Under the pieces are notes generated by a model. That model was not told the origin of the DNA. It searched no databases and saw only the letters and a program-made list of their open reading frames with translations. Position numbers and translations under genes: made by a program. Positions 1-9,448 of a DNA stretch of 57,389 nt are shown piece by piece (position 1 is the stretch's first letter; every line of letters starts with the position of its first letter). Origin of the DNA: Spartobacteria bacterium (GTDB lineage: Bacteria; Verrucomicrobiota; Kiritimatiellia; RZYC01); the NCBI GenBank assembly GCA_009930475.1, contig RZYC01000018.1:1-57389 (forward strand), given 5' to 3'.

Positions 1-869
1 AAATACTCATCAATCGTCAATTTATATTCGAAAAACAACGCATCATCTATCGGCACCAACCAATCAGCCCGTTTTGATTCATCCGCCGTGCTCTCCGTGC
101 CCTCAGTGGTAATAATGCTTCCCTTTTCGTGAATTATGCGCCTTTTCTCGGCTAAATTCCCTTTTTTGCACTCATCTCCATGCAAATCCTTAGCTTCACC
201 AGCAAAAAATCCCCGCATTTTCACCTTTTCCGCCTCAATACGCTCGTGCACACTCGTATAAACCGAATCTTCCAGCGATTCCGCCATTTTTGCCCGCACC
301 GGATTCAAATCAACATACGCCATACACGTCAACACTGCCGATTCGTCCAATAAACGCTGACATTTAAATCGCCCCTCCCAGAAATGCCCCTTGCATTCAT
401 CTTCTTTGTTCGATTTACGCGCAATAAACTCATTAATCGACCGCATAAACCAACTGATATCACTCAAACGATCCCGCAAAACCGACACACGTCCCTCTTC
501 CGCCAAAATCTGCGCAATATCTTCCGGCCGCGTCTCATAAACCACTCCATCCGGCGTCACATGCCGCTTCGGGAACACATTTAACCATCGCCTCACAACC
601 TCATCATCCGTCCACCCCTTTTCCCGATCCACATCGTTCCGCAAAACCACATGAAAATGATTGCTCATCACCGAAAACGCCAAAATATCCACAGCAAAGG
701 CCTCCGACATTGCCTTCAATCGATCCCGAACCCAATCCCGCCGATATTCATAGCTTTTCCCCGTCCACACATCCACCCCGCACAAAAACGCCCGCCTCAC
801 ACACCGTGATATACAGTGATACGTCCCCGATTCCCCATAATCAATGATTTCTCGTCTCGCTAACGTCAT
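1..869 (-). CDS. HUH (Y1/RAYT-like) transposase, 3' end cut by window edge
   Basis: The minus strand is open from an ATG at 869 to the left edge (289 codons, no stop), so the C-terminus lies outside the window. The protein shows the layout of the IS200-like/REP-associated tyrosine transposase superfamily: an N-terminal YHCISRCVRRAFLCG block, the metal-binding HUH motif in SNHFHVVLR, a GHFWEGRFKCQRLL block, and AYVDLNPVRAKMA, where the family's catalytic tyrosine usually sits. Such proteins cut and rejoin single-stranded DNA hairpins. It belongs to a different subfamily from the three YHCMSRIVGR-type copies elsewhere in the window: it has a longer insert after the first block, GKSYEYRRDWVRDRLK. 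Part of this gene is mirrored by a decayed fragment at 55909-55962. No terminal inverted repeats were recognised. Family assignment is firm; whether it is active is unknown. Confidence 0.85.
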   Translation of the reverse strand, partial: MTLARREIIDYGESGTYHCISRCVRRAFLCGVDVWTGKSYEYRRDWVRDRLKAMSEAFAVDILAFSVMSNHFHVVLRNDVDREKGWTDDEVVRRWLNVFPKRHVTPDGVVYETRPEDIAQILAEEGRVSVLRDRLSDISWFMRSINEFIARKSNKEDECKGHFWEGRFKCQRLLDESAVLTCMAYVDLNPVRAKMAESLEDSVYTSVHERIEAEKVKMRGFFAGEAKDLHGDECKKGNLAEKRRIIHEKGSIITTEGTESTADESKRADWLVPIDDALFFEYKLTIDEY

Positions 870-920
870 TTCTCACCTCATTTTCTCGCAAGAGTAAAGT
901 AATCAAGCACCACCTGCAAA

Positions 921-937
921 CTAAATAGTGACTGTCC
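921..937 (-). repeat. GGACAGTCACTATTTAG motif upstream of transposase
   Basis: About 50 bases upstream of the transposase start, the minus strand reads AAAAGGACAGTCACTATTTAG. The AAAAGGACA core recurs twice beside the other cut-off transposase (56956-56995). Short GGACA-type motifs beside HUH transposases are plausible recognition sequences. This is inferred from position and similarity only. The adjoining 933-964 is a nearly pure pyrimidine tract on the plus strand with no recognised role. Confidence 0.35.
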
Positions 938-1002
938 TTTTCTTTTTTTTTTTCCTTTTCTTTATTCTCGATTTCACCATGTTACCTGCACCCATTTTTA
1001 CG

Positions 1003-1030
1003 TTGCAGATGCGTTGGTTCTGACTATAAC
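1003..1030 (+). promoter_or_regulatory. Sigma-70-type promoter for the HerA-like gene
   Basis: TTGCAG (1003-1008) and TATAAC (1025-1030) are separated by 16 bases, a good match to a housekeeping promoter. Transcription would start near 1037. This rules against a TTG start at 1014, which would lie inside the promoter, and supports the ATG at 1074. Confidence 0.6.
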
Positions 1031-1073
1031 CTCAATGGTATATTTTTATGACCTATTTCACATGGGAGCCGCT

Positions 1074-3467
1074 ATGCAGGACTACGAAAAACTCGGAGCC
1101 TTTTACTTGGGTAAAGAAACAGATAAACCGCAGGGAGCGGAAACGCTCATGATGTATGATGCCAAAGATTTGACCACCCATGCGGTCATTCTCGGCATGA
1201 CAGGAAGTGGAAAAACAGGTCTGGGTATTTCTATTCTGGAAGAAGCAGCGATCGACTGTATACCCGCCATTGTTATCGATCCCAAAGGGGATATAGGCAA
1301 TCTGCTACTAAGCTTCCCTGAATTACGTCCCGATGATTTTCGCCCATGGATTGACGAAGCGGCCGGACGCCGCAAAAACATGAATCCTGATGAATATGCG
1401 CAGTCCGTGGCCTCCATGTGGAAAAAAGGACTGAAGGACTGGCATCAGGAACCGTCACGCATTCAACTGCTCAAGAATGCCGCGGAAATGACTATCTATA
1501 CACCGGGAAATTCCGGTGGGCGCCCCATTCAGGTGCTTCGATCGTTCAATGCCCCTCCCCCACAGCAGATGGCGGACAGCGGCTTGGTTCGAGACCGGGT
1601 TCTTTCGGCGGTATCGGGTCTAATGGCACTGTTAGGCATGGAGGCCGATCCCATTCAGAGCCGTGAACATATCCTTCTATCCAATATTCTGATGCACGCA
1701 TGGAATGAAGGCCGCGACATGGATCTGGCCGGTTTGATCATGGCTGTTCAAAAGCCTCCGTTCACAAAAATCGGCATTCTGGAACTAGAATCTTTTTACC
1801 CTGCAAAAGATCGGTTCAGTCTGGCGATGAGTCTGAACAACCTGCTGGCCTCTCCCGGTTTTTCTGCCTGGCTGGAGGGTGATCCGCTAGATATTCAGCG
1901 CATGCTCTATACCCCCGAAGGGAAACCGCGTATTTCCATTCTTTCCATTGCCCATTTATCGGATAAAGAACGCATGTTTTTCGTTACCGTTGTTTTAAAT
2001 GAAATGCTGACATGGGTGCGCAATCAATCGGGCACAAGCAGTCTCCGAGCCCTGCTTTATATGGATGAAATTTTTGGCTATTTCCCACCGACCGCTAATC
2101 CGCCATCGAAACAGCCTATGCTAATGCTACTCAAACAGGCCAGGGCTTTCGGACTAGGTGTCGTTCTGTCTACACAAAATCCTAGCGACCTGGATTACAA
2201 GGGGTTGTCCAACGCAGGCACCTGGTTTATCGGACGCCTGCAAACAGAACGGGATCGCTCGAAAGTCATCGAAGGACTTCAGGGGGCAATGAATGCCAGC
2301 GGCGGCTCCTTTGATAAACCGGAATTGGAAGCGTTGCTCTCCGGCTTGGGATCACGCGTTTTTCTTATGCGCAATGTTCACGAGGAGCACCCGGTACGAT
2401 TCCAATGCCGATGGGCGCTTTCCTATTTATGCGGTCCGTTGACCATATCTCAAATCCGGACGCTCTGCGTATCCCCCACGGCGTCATCATCCCTGCCTCC
2501 TGCCACATCGGTTGCGACAATGAATACCGCACACAAAACAGTACCAGCCAGATCAGCGGCGTCTCTTCGGCCTGACATCCCTGACTCGATAGAACAATTT
2601 TTTATGCGACCGGATAATCCCAATGATGCCATCACATATACAGCGCATGTGGTCGGATTCAGTAAACTGCATTTTGTAGACAGAAAATCCGATATTGATG
2701 AATGGCAAGGCTTTTCCCACGTGGCCCGCATCAGTGATAACGGTAAAGATGTTTTCTGGAGTGAAGCCGATCAGTACTCGGCGAGTCTGCGGCGCAAAGT
2801 CGACCGCGAAGGCCTTTCTGACGCATCATTCGTCGAACCGCCGCACATCATGACAAAATCCCGCCCGTATACCAGCTGGAAGGCGCGGCTAAAAGAGTAC
2901 CTGTACCAGAATACCGTTATCAATATATACAGCTGCCCTCAGTTAAAAATGACTTCCGGCGCGGATGAATCTGAGGGGGACTTCACGGTGCGCGTGCAGC
3001 AGGTTCTCCGAGAAAAACGTGACGAGGCGGTAGATGATCTTCGGAAACGTTATGCATCGAAAGTGCAGACCATGGAGAACCAGCTGCAGCGGGCCAAGGA
3101 AAACGAAGAGCGGCAGCGCTCTCAGGCCACGACACAATCGATGGACACCGCCATTAGTTTCGGCGCGAGCATCCTCGGTGCATTTTTCGGACGAAAAGTC
3201 ACCAGAGGAACAGTGTCTAAAATGGCGACGTCCATAAAGTCGGCAACCAAGACCGGACGTGAACAGGGGGATGTACGCCGGGCGTCGGAAACCATCGCAC
3301 GAATTCAGCAGCAGCTGAATGACCTCCAGCACGAAATCGATGATGCTATTCAGCAGATTCATAGCGATTTTGAGCATGCCGATATTGAACAGGATATCAT
3401 TCGTCCTCGCAAAACAGATATAACCGTATCGACATGCGGTCTGCTATGGATCCCGGCGCGTACATGA
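1074..3467 (+). CDS. HerA-like P-loop ATPase (DUF87 type)
   Basis: A 797-residue ATPase of the HerA/FtsK-like superfamily. Walker A is GMTGSGKT at residues 41-48, followed by IVIDPKGD. Walker B is ALLYMDEIFGYFPP near residue 327, then QARAFGLGVVLSTQNPSDLD and GRLQTERDRSKVIEGL, which are typical of HerA-type proteins used to move DNA or handle ends. A charged coiled coil (about 648-690) comes near the C-terminus, then a glycine-rich stretch and a short conserved-looking tail. The start was chosen because GGGAG stands 5 bases before the ATG at 1074 and a promoter ends at 1030. The gene converges on, and overlaps by 24 bases, the EF-hand membrane protein gene. Without NurA nearby, a recombination role cannot be assumed. 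The ATPase family is clear; the cellular role is unknown. Confidence 0.85.
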   Translation: MQDYEKLGAFYLGKETDKPQGAETLMMYDAKDLTTHAVILGMTGSGKTGLGISILEEAAIDCIPAIVIDPKGDIGNLLLSFPELRPDDFRPWIDEAAGRRKNMNPDEYAQSVASMWKKGLKDWHQEPSRIQLLKNAAEMTIYTPGNSGGRPIQVLRSFNAPPPQQMADSGLVRDRVLSAVSGLMALLGMEADPIQSREHILLSNILMHAWNEGRDMDLAGLIMAVQKPPFTKIGILELESFYPAKDRFSLAMSLNNLLASPGFSAWLEGDPLDIQRMLYTPEGKPRISILSIAHLSDKERMFFVTVVLNEMLTWVRNQSGTSSLRALLYMDEIFGYFPPTANPPSKQPMLMLLKQARAFGLGVVLSTQNPSDLDYKGLSNAGTWFIGRLQTERDRSKVIEGLQGAMNASGGSFDKPELEALLSGLGSRVFLMRNVHEEHPVRFQCRWALSYLCGPLTISQIRTLCVSPTASSSLPPATSVATMNTAHKTVPARSAASLRPDIPDSIEQFFMRPDNPNDAITYTAHVVGFSKLHFVDRKSDIDEWQGFSHVARISDNGKDVFWSEADQYSASLRRKVDREGLSDASFVEPPHIMTKSRPYTSWKARLKEYLYQNTVINIYSCPQLKMTSGADESEGDFTVRVQQVLREKRDEAVDDLRKRYASKVQTMENQLQRAKENEERQRSQATTQSMDTAISFGASILGAFFGRKVTRGTVSKMATSIKSATKTGREQGDVRRASETIARIQQQLNDLQHEIDDAIQQIHSDFEHADIEQDIIRPRKTDITVSTCGLLWIPART

Positions 3468-5513
3468 TCGGAAAATCAAACCCGTTTTAAAGGACGGACG
3501 TGTGTTCATGGCGCGTATCTGCTGACGGGTCAATCGCATATTCGTGTTCAGTGCCCAGCCGGATCCTTCGAGTAAATAGCGAAGATTTCTTCGGTTTAAC
3601 TTTAAGAAGGCAAGAATCACCGTCGGGATCATCAAGGCTAGAACCGCTGTAAACACAGCTCCTAAAATTTGCCACCACTGCAAACTGACAAGAACACGGA
3701 TGACATAGGCCAAAGATGATCCTAAAGCAGCAACGGCCACTCCAACCCCAGCAAACGCGGCCATATTTGAGGTTGTCGTCTTGGGTGCCTCTGTTTTCCT
3801 TCCTGTTAATGAATCGTTCATTCCGTCAACAACGCCGGTTCCCGCTTTCTGTAATTCCTTGCTCGCCAAATCGGACACCGCTTCAATACGCCCGGTGATC
3901 ACCTCCGCCAACCTGCGGAACGGTGCAATGAGCGCTTCTTTCATACTGATCGGATTATCAACGATTTCTTTCACCCGTGCATCCATCTCGACGCCGTCAA
4001 CCGTGATGAAGATACCGCGTTTATCGACCATCAATGATCTCTTGTATCCACGGACAACCGGCAGGACAACCTCGTAAAGCACCGACCCGTCACGACCGAG
4101 AATATCAACATACAGGAGAAATATAGATGAAAATGCCGCTATTTTTATATGTTTGGCATGGTCAAAAACACGGAATGCCAGATGAAAATGCCTTCCATCC
4201 ATAATCAGTGAACCTTCTTCAAACATGGCGCGGCGGTCGGCCACATGCAAATCCGTAAAACTCACAAAATTGCGTACCAGCGGAATCATGATTTTTTGCA
4301 GCAGAATCAGTTTCTCGATCTTCTCCAGCTGCTCAATAAGTGCCCCTTTTGCGATGCCCCGATCGATAAGCGTGGCGACATCCGCATCCGTCCGTGATGA
4401 AACATACTGCCGCAACCGTTCTACGGGCAGCTGCTGCAATCCAGTTTGATGCATGGCCTCTTTCCACTGAGTATAAGGTCTAATCAGATCACAAAAATCC
4501 TTCCAGTCGGAACGATCCCAATATATTTCATCGGATTCGGGGGCATCAGGATGCAAAACAGGCCAGACAATATCACGCAGCGAGGCCAAGGCCCTCTCAT
4601 AGCGCGGATTAACCGGTTTATGCAGTCTCAATTTGGCATCACGGCCTGGTTCACTGAGTAAAACATGCTGCAAGGCAGCGGCAACACTTCCTCCCATCAA
4701 TGCCGCCCTTTCTTCCACCACCGGAACGGGCCACCAACGACTTTTTTCCGACGGATCCAGTCGGATCCAGTCACATATCGAAAAATATTCTGCCATTTTT
4801 TCATCTAATGTCTCTACCAGTGCCGCCATTTCTCCCGTTCGCTGACCAAAGGGCATAACGCGGATATAGCCAGAATCCGATGTATCGGTTCCGTGTGCGT
4901 ACAATAAGATATAGGACTCAATATTCGCAAAAAAAGCGTTTAACTGAGCCATATTCAGCCCCGTCCCGCCTCTGGGATGCGCTGTCCCCCCCGTCACAGC
5001 AATAGCATCAGCAATAAATTGCTGTTCCTGTTCTTCTTCAGCCGCCTCAGGCAGAATAACCCCTTCACTGGATGCAGGCTGCTGCACAATCGTTTGTACT
5101 GCGGAACGTACCAAATCCAGCGAAACCCCGTCGTCCATTGCATCTGCATTATGCATGAGTTTTTTCACTAGCTGCTGCATCGATTTCCCCTCGTCTGTAG
5201 CGACGCAGATATCCTCAGGAACCAGCCGGTCTTTCATCGCATCAATACCCTCGCGATGCTGAAGCAGTCCAAGCAGCCAGCGAATCATGTTGCATAACTC
5301 TCCCGCAGTCAAACGGCCGCTGTTATCACGATCTAAAATATGTTTTACCTGCTGATTCATTTTTAACGCATCAAACGGCGCACTCGTGGCAACCCACAAC
5401 GCCTGATCCAGCGCAAGAATATCTTCCAGCTGAGCGGCGGATTCAATGCGTAGCTGGCAGGCCTTACCTAAATGTTCCACTGGTAATGATGACGTGTTCA
5501 CTTGTTCTTTCAT
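3444..5513 (-). CDS. EF-hand membrane protein of unknown function
   Basis: A 689-residue protein I do not recognise. Residues 61-72 form a canonical calcium-binding EF-hand loop, DRDNSGRLTAGE, with no clear partner hand. The middle is soluble and mixed alpha/beta-looking, with no catalytic motif recognised. Around residues 590-655 there are two hydrophobic segments (MAAFAGVGVAVAALG... and WWQILGAVFTAVLALMIPTVI), followed by a basic tail (NRRNLRYLLEGSGW), so it is probably anchored near its C-terminus. The ATG at 5513 is preferred over one at 5549 because GGAAGGGG precedes it, and because the upstream ATG lies inside a palindrome (5547-5566). Its 3' end overlaps the HerA-like gene by 24 bases in a convergent arrangement. 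A calcium-responsive membrane role is inference from the single EF-hand. Confidence 0.75.
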   Translation of the reverse strand: MKEQVNTSSLPVEHLGKACQLRIESAAQLEDILALDQALWVATSAPFDALKMNQQVKHILDRDNSGRLTAGELCNMIRWLLGLLQHREGIDAMKDRLVPEDICVATDEGKSMQQLVKKLMHNADAMDDGVSLDLVRSAVQTIVQQPASSEGVILPEAAEEEQEQQFIADAIAVTGGTAHPRGGTGLNMAQLNAFFANIESYILLYAHGTDTSDSGYIRVMPFGQRTGEMAALVETLDEKMAEYFSICDWIRLDPSEKSRWWPVPVVEERAALMGGSVAAALQHVLLSEPGRDAKLRLHKPVNPRYERALASLRDIVWPVLHPDAPESDEIYWDRSDWKDFCDLIRPYTQWKEAMHQTGLQQLPVERLRQYVSSRTDADVATLIDRGIAKGALIEQLEKIEKLILLQKIMIPLVRNFVSFTDLHVADRRAMFEEGSLIMDGRHFHLAFRVFDHAKHIKIAAFSSIFLLYVDILGRDGSVLYEVVLPVVRGYKRSLMVDKRGIFITVDGVEMDARVKEIVDNPISMKEALIAPFRRLAEVITGRIEAVSDLASKELQKAGTGVVDGMNDSLTGRKTEAPKTTTSNMAAFAGVGVAVAALGSSLAYVIRVLVSLQWWQILGAVFTAVLALMIPTVILAFLKLNRRNLRYLLEGSGWALNTNMRLTRQQIRAMNTRPSFKTGLIFRSCTRRDP

Positions 5514-5546
5514 GATTCCCCTTCCGGTACGCAATGCCTGTTCAGC

Positions 5547-5566
5547 CATGATTTAAATAAATCATG
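5547..5566. promoter_or_regulatory. Perfect inverted repeat upstream of EF-hand gene
   Basis: CATGATTT and AAATCATG form an 8-base perfect inverted repeat around AAAT, about 35 bases upstream of the EF-hand gene's start. The position fits a dimeric repressor or activator site. No regulator is encoded beside it. The rest of the divergent intergenic region (to 5732) is A+T rich; no convincing paired promoter boxes were found there. Confidence 0.35.
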
Positions 5567-5732
5567 ACCAGTTTTCTATTTCAAATGCATCAATTCTTAC
5601 GGAAAGCAGCAGTTATTCAATACCAATAGAATATTTTTATTGATCAATGGTATTAGAGCCACCATTATGTACGCCATTCATGTTAATGTATCATGAATAT
5701 ATATCGAGCATAAGCAAACAGGCGGTTTCATA

Positions 5733-7037
5733 ATGGACGCAGACAAAAACGGTGAAGAGATATTTTCTGGATTTAACATGTTGCCTGACTGGGCACGCAC
5801 CCCGCCGGGTGTGCAGTCAAATGAACATATTCAACCCAATGAGCGTCCAGCGCCTCAGCGTAAACGGGCAGATCGCAACCAGCGCCGCCAGCCGAATCGT
5901 CCGATATTGGAGCGACCTCGCCGGCCACGTCCGGAGCTCAGTGAACGTACAGCCCGCCCCGCGCCGGAACGCCGCCGCAGAGAGTTTAGAGATCTGCCTT
6001 TTGATGTCTTTTTTGTCCCTGAAAAAATAAGCCTCGGATACATTGTTCGTCAGGTACGTTCCACAATGAGAGCCTACCCACTAATGAATCTGGCTTCGCT
6101 GTTCCTCCAGAAATCAGAAAACTATACCGTGAAACTGGAGCTTAAACGTGACTGCCCTCCAGAAGACGCTGTTCCGCTGGTTCAATGCCCTCACTGTAAA
6201 CTGCCTTTTTGCGATCGCGACACGCTTAATCAGCATATGATTGCGGAACACATGCCGGATATGTTTGAAAGCAAAGTGGTTGATACAGAAGCCCCCAGTG
6301 GAAACTTCCAGTGTGTGGGACGTTGCCCTATCACACATAAATGGATCGGCCCGCCGAACTGGCACGGATTTGAAGAAAATATCAGGGCAATACACGCTCT
6401 GTCAAAAACGCTCGTGCCCGTAGCAGACTATCGGTCGATGATTGAAATGTGCCACGCGCCAGAAGATATTGATGCATGGAAAAAAGAAAACAGTACAAAA
6501 ACCGTATATTTCCTTAAAAATGAGGAGGAACCGACGGAATTGTCGGCTGCAGAAGCTACGGAGCTGTTTCTGAAGGCCAAGAAAAATCGCGGAATTAAAG
6601 AAATGCCTCGCGTTATGATCCCGGGTTCAAAATTGGATCAGATTATTGACGAAGACATGAAGTATCTGGTGCGCAGAGCATTGAATCGCGAAAGCAAAAC
6701 AGCCTTTACTCTGGCGATTGCACTGCGTCCGGCATTCAAGCATATGGGATTACTCATATTTAAAGGGCCGGAAGGCTACTCCTTTGTCACAGGGATTAAG
6801 CCCGTTGCGCTGGATGCAGAGAAAACGGTGGACACCGTACGTACCATTCTTGATTTTATAGCCGATCATCCGAATTGTACACGTCAGTTCATGGCACAGG
6901 CAGTGGTACCGGACGCGACTCCTGACTCCGACGAGGTTAAAGCGTTACTGAAACCTCTGCAGTGGTTGATAGAACGCGGTCATGTCATTGAGTTCTATAA
7001 CGGAACACTGTTACTTCCTGTCTCCAAAAAATCATAG
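5733..7037 (+). CDS. C2H2-type zinc-finger protein with Arg/Pro-rich N-terminus
   Basis: A 434-residue protein of unknown function. Residues about 38-90 are dominated by Arg and Pro and are probably disordered and nucleic-acid binding. Residues 152-174 hold a clear C2H2 finger (CPHC ... H-x4-H within CPHCKLPFCDRDTLNQHM and EHM). A second possible metal site lies shortly after (CVGRCPITHKWIG). The C-terminal 200 residues, with EEEPTELSAAEATELFLKAKK and a tail predicted to be helical, show no recognised enzyme motif. It lies only 8 bases before tsaE and probably heads that operon. A nucleic-acid-binding role is inference from the finger and basic tract. Isolated C2H2 fingers are uncommon in bacteria. 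Confidence 0.75.
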   Translation: MDADKNGEEIFSGFNMLPDWARTPPGVQSNEHIQPNERPAPQRKRADRNQRRQPNRPILERPRRPRPELSERTARPAPERRRREFRDLPFDVFFVPEKISLGYIVRQVRSTMRAYPLMNLASLFLQKSENYTVKLELKRDCPPEDAVPLVQCPHCKLPFCDRDTLNQHMIAEHMPDMFESKVVDTEAPSGNFQCVGRCPITHKWIGPPNWHGFEENIRAIHALSKTLVPVADYRSMIEMCHAPEDIDAWKKENSTKTVYFLKNEEEPTELSAAEATELFLKAKKNRGIKEMPRVMIPGSKLDQIIDEDMKYLVRRALNRESKTAFTLAIALRPAFKHMGLLIFKGPEGYSFVTGIKPVALDAEKTVDTVRTILDFIADHPNCTRQFMAQAVVPDATPDSDEVKALLKPLQWLIERGHVIEFYNGTLLLPVSKKS

Positions 7038-7045
7038 ATCTCGTC

Positions 7046-7516
7046 ATGTCTGCTACCTTTCCTGTTGTTGTTCGTCCAGCATCGATGTGTTTTCATTCAA
7101 CGTCGCCTGAACAAACAGAGGATATTGCATCGGCTTTCGCAAAAACACTGCAAAAAGGCGATGTCGTGGCCTTTCACGCCGAAATGGGGGCTGGGAAAAC
7201 CTGCTTTACTCGCGGCCTGGCCGCCGGGCTTCATGCACATAGCCGGGTATCCAGTCCAACCTTCACACTGGTCAACGAATACGAGGCGGACATACCTATC
7301 TACCATATCGACCTGTATCGACTCAACGACCCGCAGGAAGCCATCAATATGGGACTGGACGAGTACCTGTGCGGCGATGGCGTGACCCTGATAGAATGGA
7401 GTGAACGGGGTGAAGCGCTGCTCCCCGCCAGTACGATTCATATTACGATCACGCCAGGCAAACACCAGTCTGACCGAACGTTGCGCATTGATTATCCGGA
7501 GACCGCACCATGCTGA
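7046..7516 (+). CDS. tsaE: tRNA t6A biosynthesis ATPase TsaE
   Basis: A 156-residue TsaE. The protein partners TsaB and TsaD in making N6-threonylcarbamoyladenosine at position 37 of ANN-decoding tRNAs; TsaE is the ATPase that resets the complex. The Walker A motif is AEMGAGKT at residues 45-52, and the family signature VSSPTFTLVNEY follows, with YHIDLYRL and LIEWSERG further on. Length is normal. No strong ribosome-binding site precedes the ATG, but it begins 8 bases after the zinc-finger gene and overlaps tsaB by 7 bases, so translation is probably coupled. tsaD is not in the window. Confidence 0.95.
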   Translation: MSATFPVVVRPASMCFHSTSPEQTEDIASAFAKTLQKGDVVAFHAEMGAGKTCFTRGLAAGLHAHSRVSSPTFTLVNEYEADIPIYHIDLYRLNDPQEAINMGLDEYLCGDGVTLIEWSERGEALLPASTIHITITPGKHQSDRTLRIDYPETAPC

Positions 7517-8217
7517 TTCTCGCCTTTGAAATGTCTTCATCCCACCCGTCTGTGGCACTGACCGACGGAAAGAACATTCAGCTTTCTCACCAATGGTCAG
7601 ATCCCCGACTGGCAGGAAAAGAAATATTCGACGTCCTTAAAACCATTCCCGCAAAGGGTATATCCTGGGGTGATATTGACGCGTTTGCCGTTGGACGCGG
7701 CCCAGGCAATTACTCAGGTCTGCGTGCATCTATCACCATGGCTCAATCATTGGCCTTACCGAATGATACACCTGTATTCACTCTATCCAGCGGCCTTATT
7801 CTAGCCGACAGCATTTTTTCAAACCAGTCGACACAGCAAATTCGCATCGTTGGCGACGCACGACGCAATGAATTATGGCATGCCGCATTTACACAGACAA
7901 AAGATGGCGCGACACATCAAAATCAGTCATGGGAACGATGCAGCCCCGAAGATTTTCTTGCTCTATCCCAAAAAGCGAAAGACACATGTCTTGCCAGCTC
8001 CGAGTACGTCCGCATAACATCCATTTACCCGGCCCTCTATTCATCAGGATCACCATGGATCGAATCCGACACGTACCCTCACGCGGAAAGACTCGCCCTC
8101 GCAACCACACGTGCTATCACGGCCGGCTGCTCATCCGATCCCGTCACCCCCATTTACATGCATCCTGCCGTAGCGACAAAGGAACCATCTGGTCAATTAT
8201 CCACGCAAGGTGATTAG
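7510..8217 (+). CDS. tsaB: tRNA t6A biosynthesis protein TsaB
   Basis: A 235-residue TsaB, the inactive Kae1/ASKHA-fold partner that dimerises with TsaD for tRNA t6A synthesis. The N-terminal MLILAFEMSSSHPSVALTDG and FAVGRGPGNYSGLRASI match the family's first strand and its glycine-rich signature. The gene overlaps tsaE by 7 bases, the usual pairing. rimI, which often follows, is absent: the 108 bases to the convergent dprA contain only a few ATGs quickly closed by stops and no terminator I can identify. Confidence 0.93.
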   Translation: MLILAFEMSSSHPSVALTDGKNIQLSHQWSDPRLAGKEIFDVLKTIPAKGISWGDIDAFAVGRGPGNYSGLRASITMAQSLALPNDTPVFTLSSGLILADSIFSNQSTQQIRIVGDARRNELWHAAFTQTKDGATHQNQSWERCSPEDFLALSQKAKDTCLASSEYVRITSIYPALYSSGSPWIESDTYPHAERLALATTRAITAGCSSDPVTPIYMHPAVATKEPSGQLSTQGD

Positions 8218-8325
8218 TGATGATCCAGCACGGATGAAAACGACAGCAAAAAACAACGTCGATCAGGGACAAAACATGACTCCCATGATAATCGGTTGCC
8301 AAGCTGGGTCATCGAAAAAAACGAA

Positions 8326-9447
8326 CTAGCGAAAATCGGTCGCCTGAACAACCAGTTCGACAATACGTCCGGGCAACATGCGTATTACCTTTTTCATTTC
8401 TAGGCCAAACAGTACCACGCTCAGCTGCTGACTGGTTTTCTTTGCATTTCGCGCCAGCGTATCCACATCCAGTTCACCCATTCCAAGGCATTTTACCACG
8501 TCCGCCTCATCGGCAGTGAGCGTTACCTCTGGACGTTTTGTTTTCTGCTCCAAAGCACTGTATTTCTCAGCAGGAAAGAGAAATTCGTACTCTTCAATGA
8601 TATCCTGCACACGCTCTACCAGTTTGGCACCTTGCTTAATCAATTTATGACAACCGTGGGAACCAGGACTATCGATGCGACCCGGAATCGCAAAAAGTTG
8701 TTTGCCGTGCTCCAAAGCAATATCTGCCGTTATTAAGGCTCCACTTTTGAGGGGGGACTCCGCCACAATCACGCCTTCAGACATGCCGCTGACAATGCGG
8801 TTTCGGTAAGGAAATGTCGTTTTATCCGGCTTTCGACCAAAGGGATACTCACTTATTAGCGCACCGTTTTTCGCAATTTCTTTCGCCAGCTCCACGTTTT
8901 CCGATGGATACATCTCGTCCAGAGCACTGCCCAAAACCGCAATGGTGCGACCACCTGCCTTCAAAGCACCCTGATGAGCCGCAGTATCAATACCGATCGC
9001 AAGCCCGCTAATAATAGTATATCCCATTTTGGCCAGCTGAAAGGAGAATTGATCGCTCACCCGCAAACCGTACATACTGCAACGCCGCGATCCTATAACA
9101 GCCAACCCATGATGATCCGCATCAGTTATCGTCCCCATAATATACAAGACAACCGGCGGGTCATATATCCCTTTCAAATGCAATGGATAATCAGGATCAT
9201 CCCATGTGATTATATGAATGCCCAATTTGTCGGCTTTACGAAATTCTGCATCAATATCCAAGATGTCCAGCTGACTTCTAATTTTTTCAGCCAGTACTGA
9301 TCCGATTCCGCGCGTTAAGCAGAGATCATCAACGGACGCCCCATAAATTGCTGCGGCATGGCCGAATGTCTCCAGAAGCGACCGAACCCGAACCGGCCCC
9401 AAACAACTGACCATATTAAGGCCAACCAGTGCCATTTTTTCATTCAT
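8326..9447 (-). CDS. dprA: DNA processing protein DprA
   Basis: A 373-residue DprA, the Rossmann-fold protein that binds incoming single-stranded DNA and loads RecA during natural transformation. Residues about 15-70 form a helix-hairpin-helix type N-terminal region. The core carries VIGSRRCSMYG, IISGLAIGIDTAAHQGAL, TIAVLGSALDEMYP, SEYPFG, NRIVSGMSEGVIVAE, SGALITADIALEHGKQLFAIPG and GCHKLIKQGA. The C-terminal 70 residues look like the usual winged-helix DML1-like domain. The ATG at 9447 lies 1 base beyond the aroB stop, so the two are translationally coupled; an upstream in-frame start would run into aroB. No other competence gene is in the window. Confidence 0.95.
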   Translation of the reverse strand: MNEKMALVGLNMVSCLGPVRVRSLLETFGHAAAIYGASVDDLCLTRGIGSVLAEKIRSQLDILDIDAEFRKADKLGIHIITWDDPDYPLHLKGIYDPPVVLYIMGTITDADHHGLAVIGSRRCSMYGLRVSDQFSFQLAKMGYTIISGLAIGIDTAAHQGALKAGGRTIAVLGSALDEMYPSENVELAKEIAKNGALISEYPFGRKPDKTTFPYRNRIVSGMSEGVIVAESPLKSGALITADIALEHGKQLFAIPGRIDSPGSHGCHKLIKQGAKLVERVQDIIEEYEFLFPAEKYSALEQKTKRPEVTLTADEADVVKCLGMGELDVDTLARNAKKTSQQLSVVLFGLEMKKVIRMLPGRIVELVVQATDFR

Positions 9448-9448
9448 A

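Noticed and set aside
933-964. Pyrimidine-rich tract as a terminator
   Set aside because: No stem precedes it on either strand, so it cannot be called a Rho-independent terminator.
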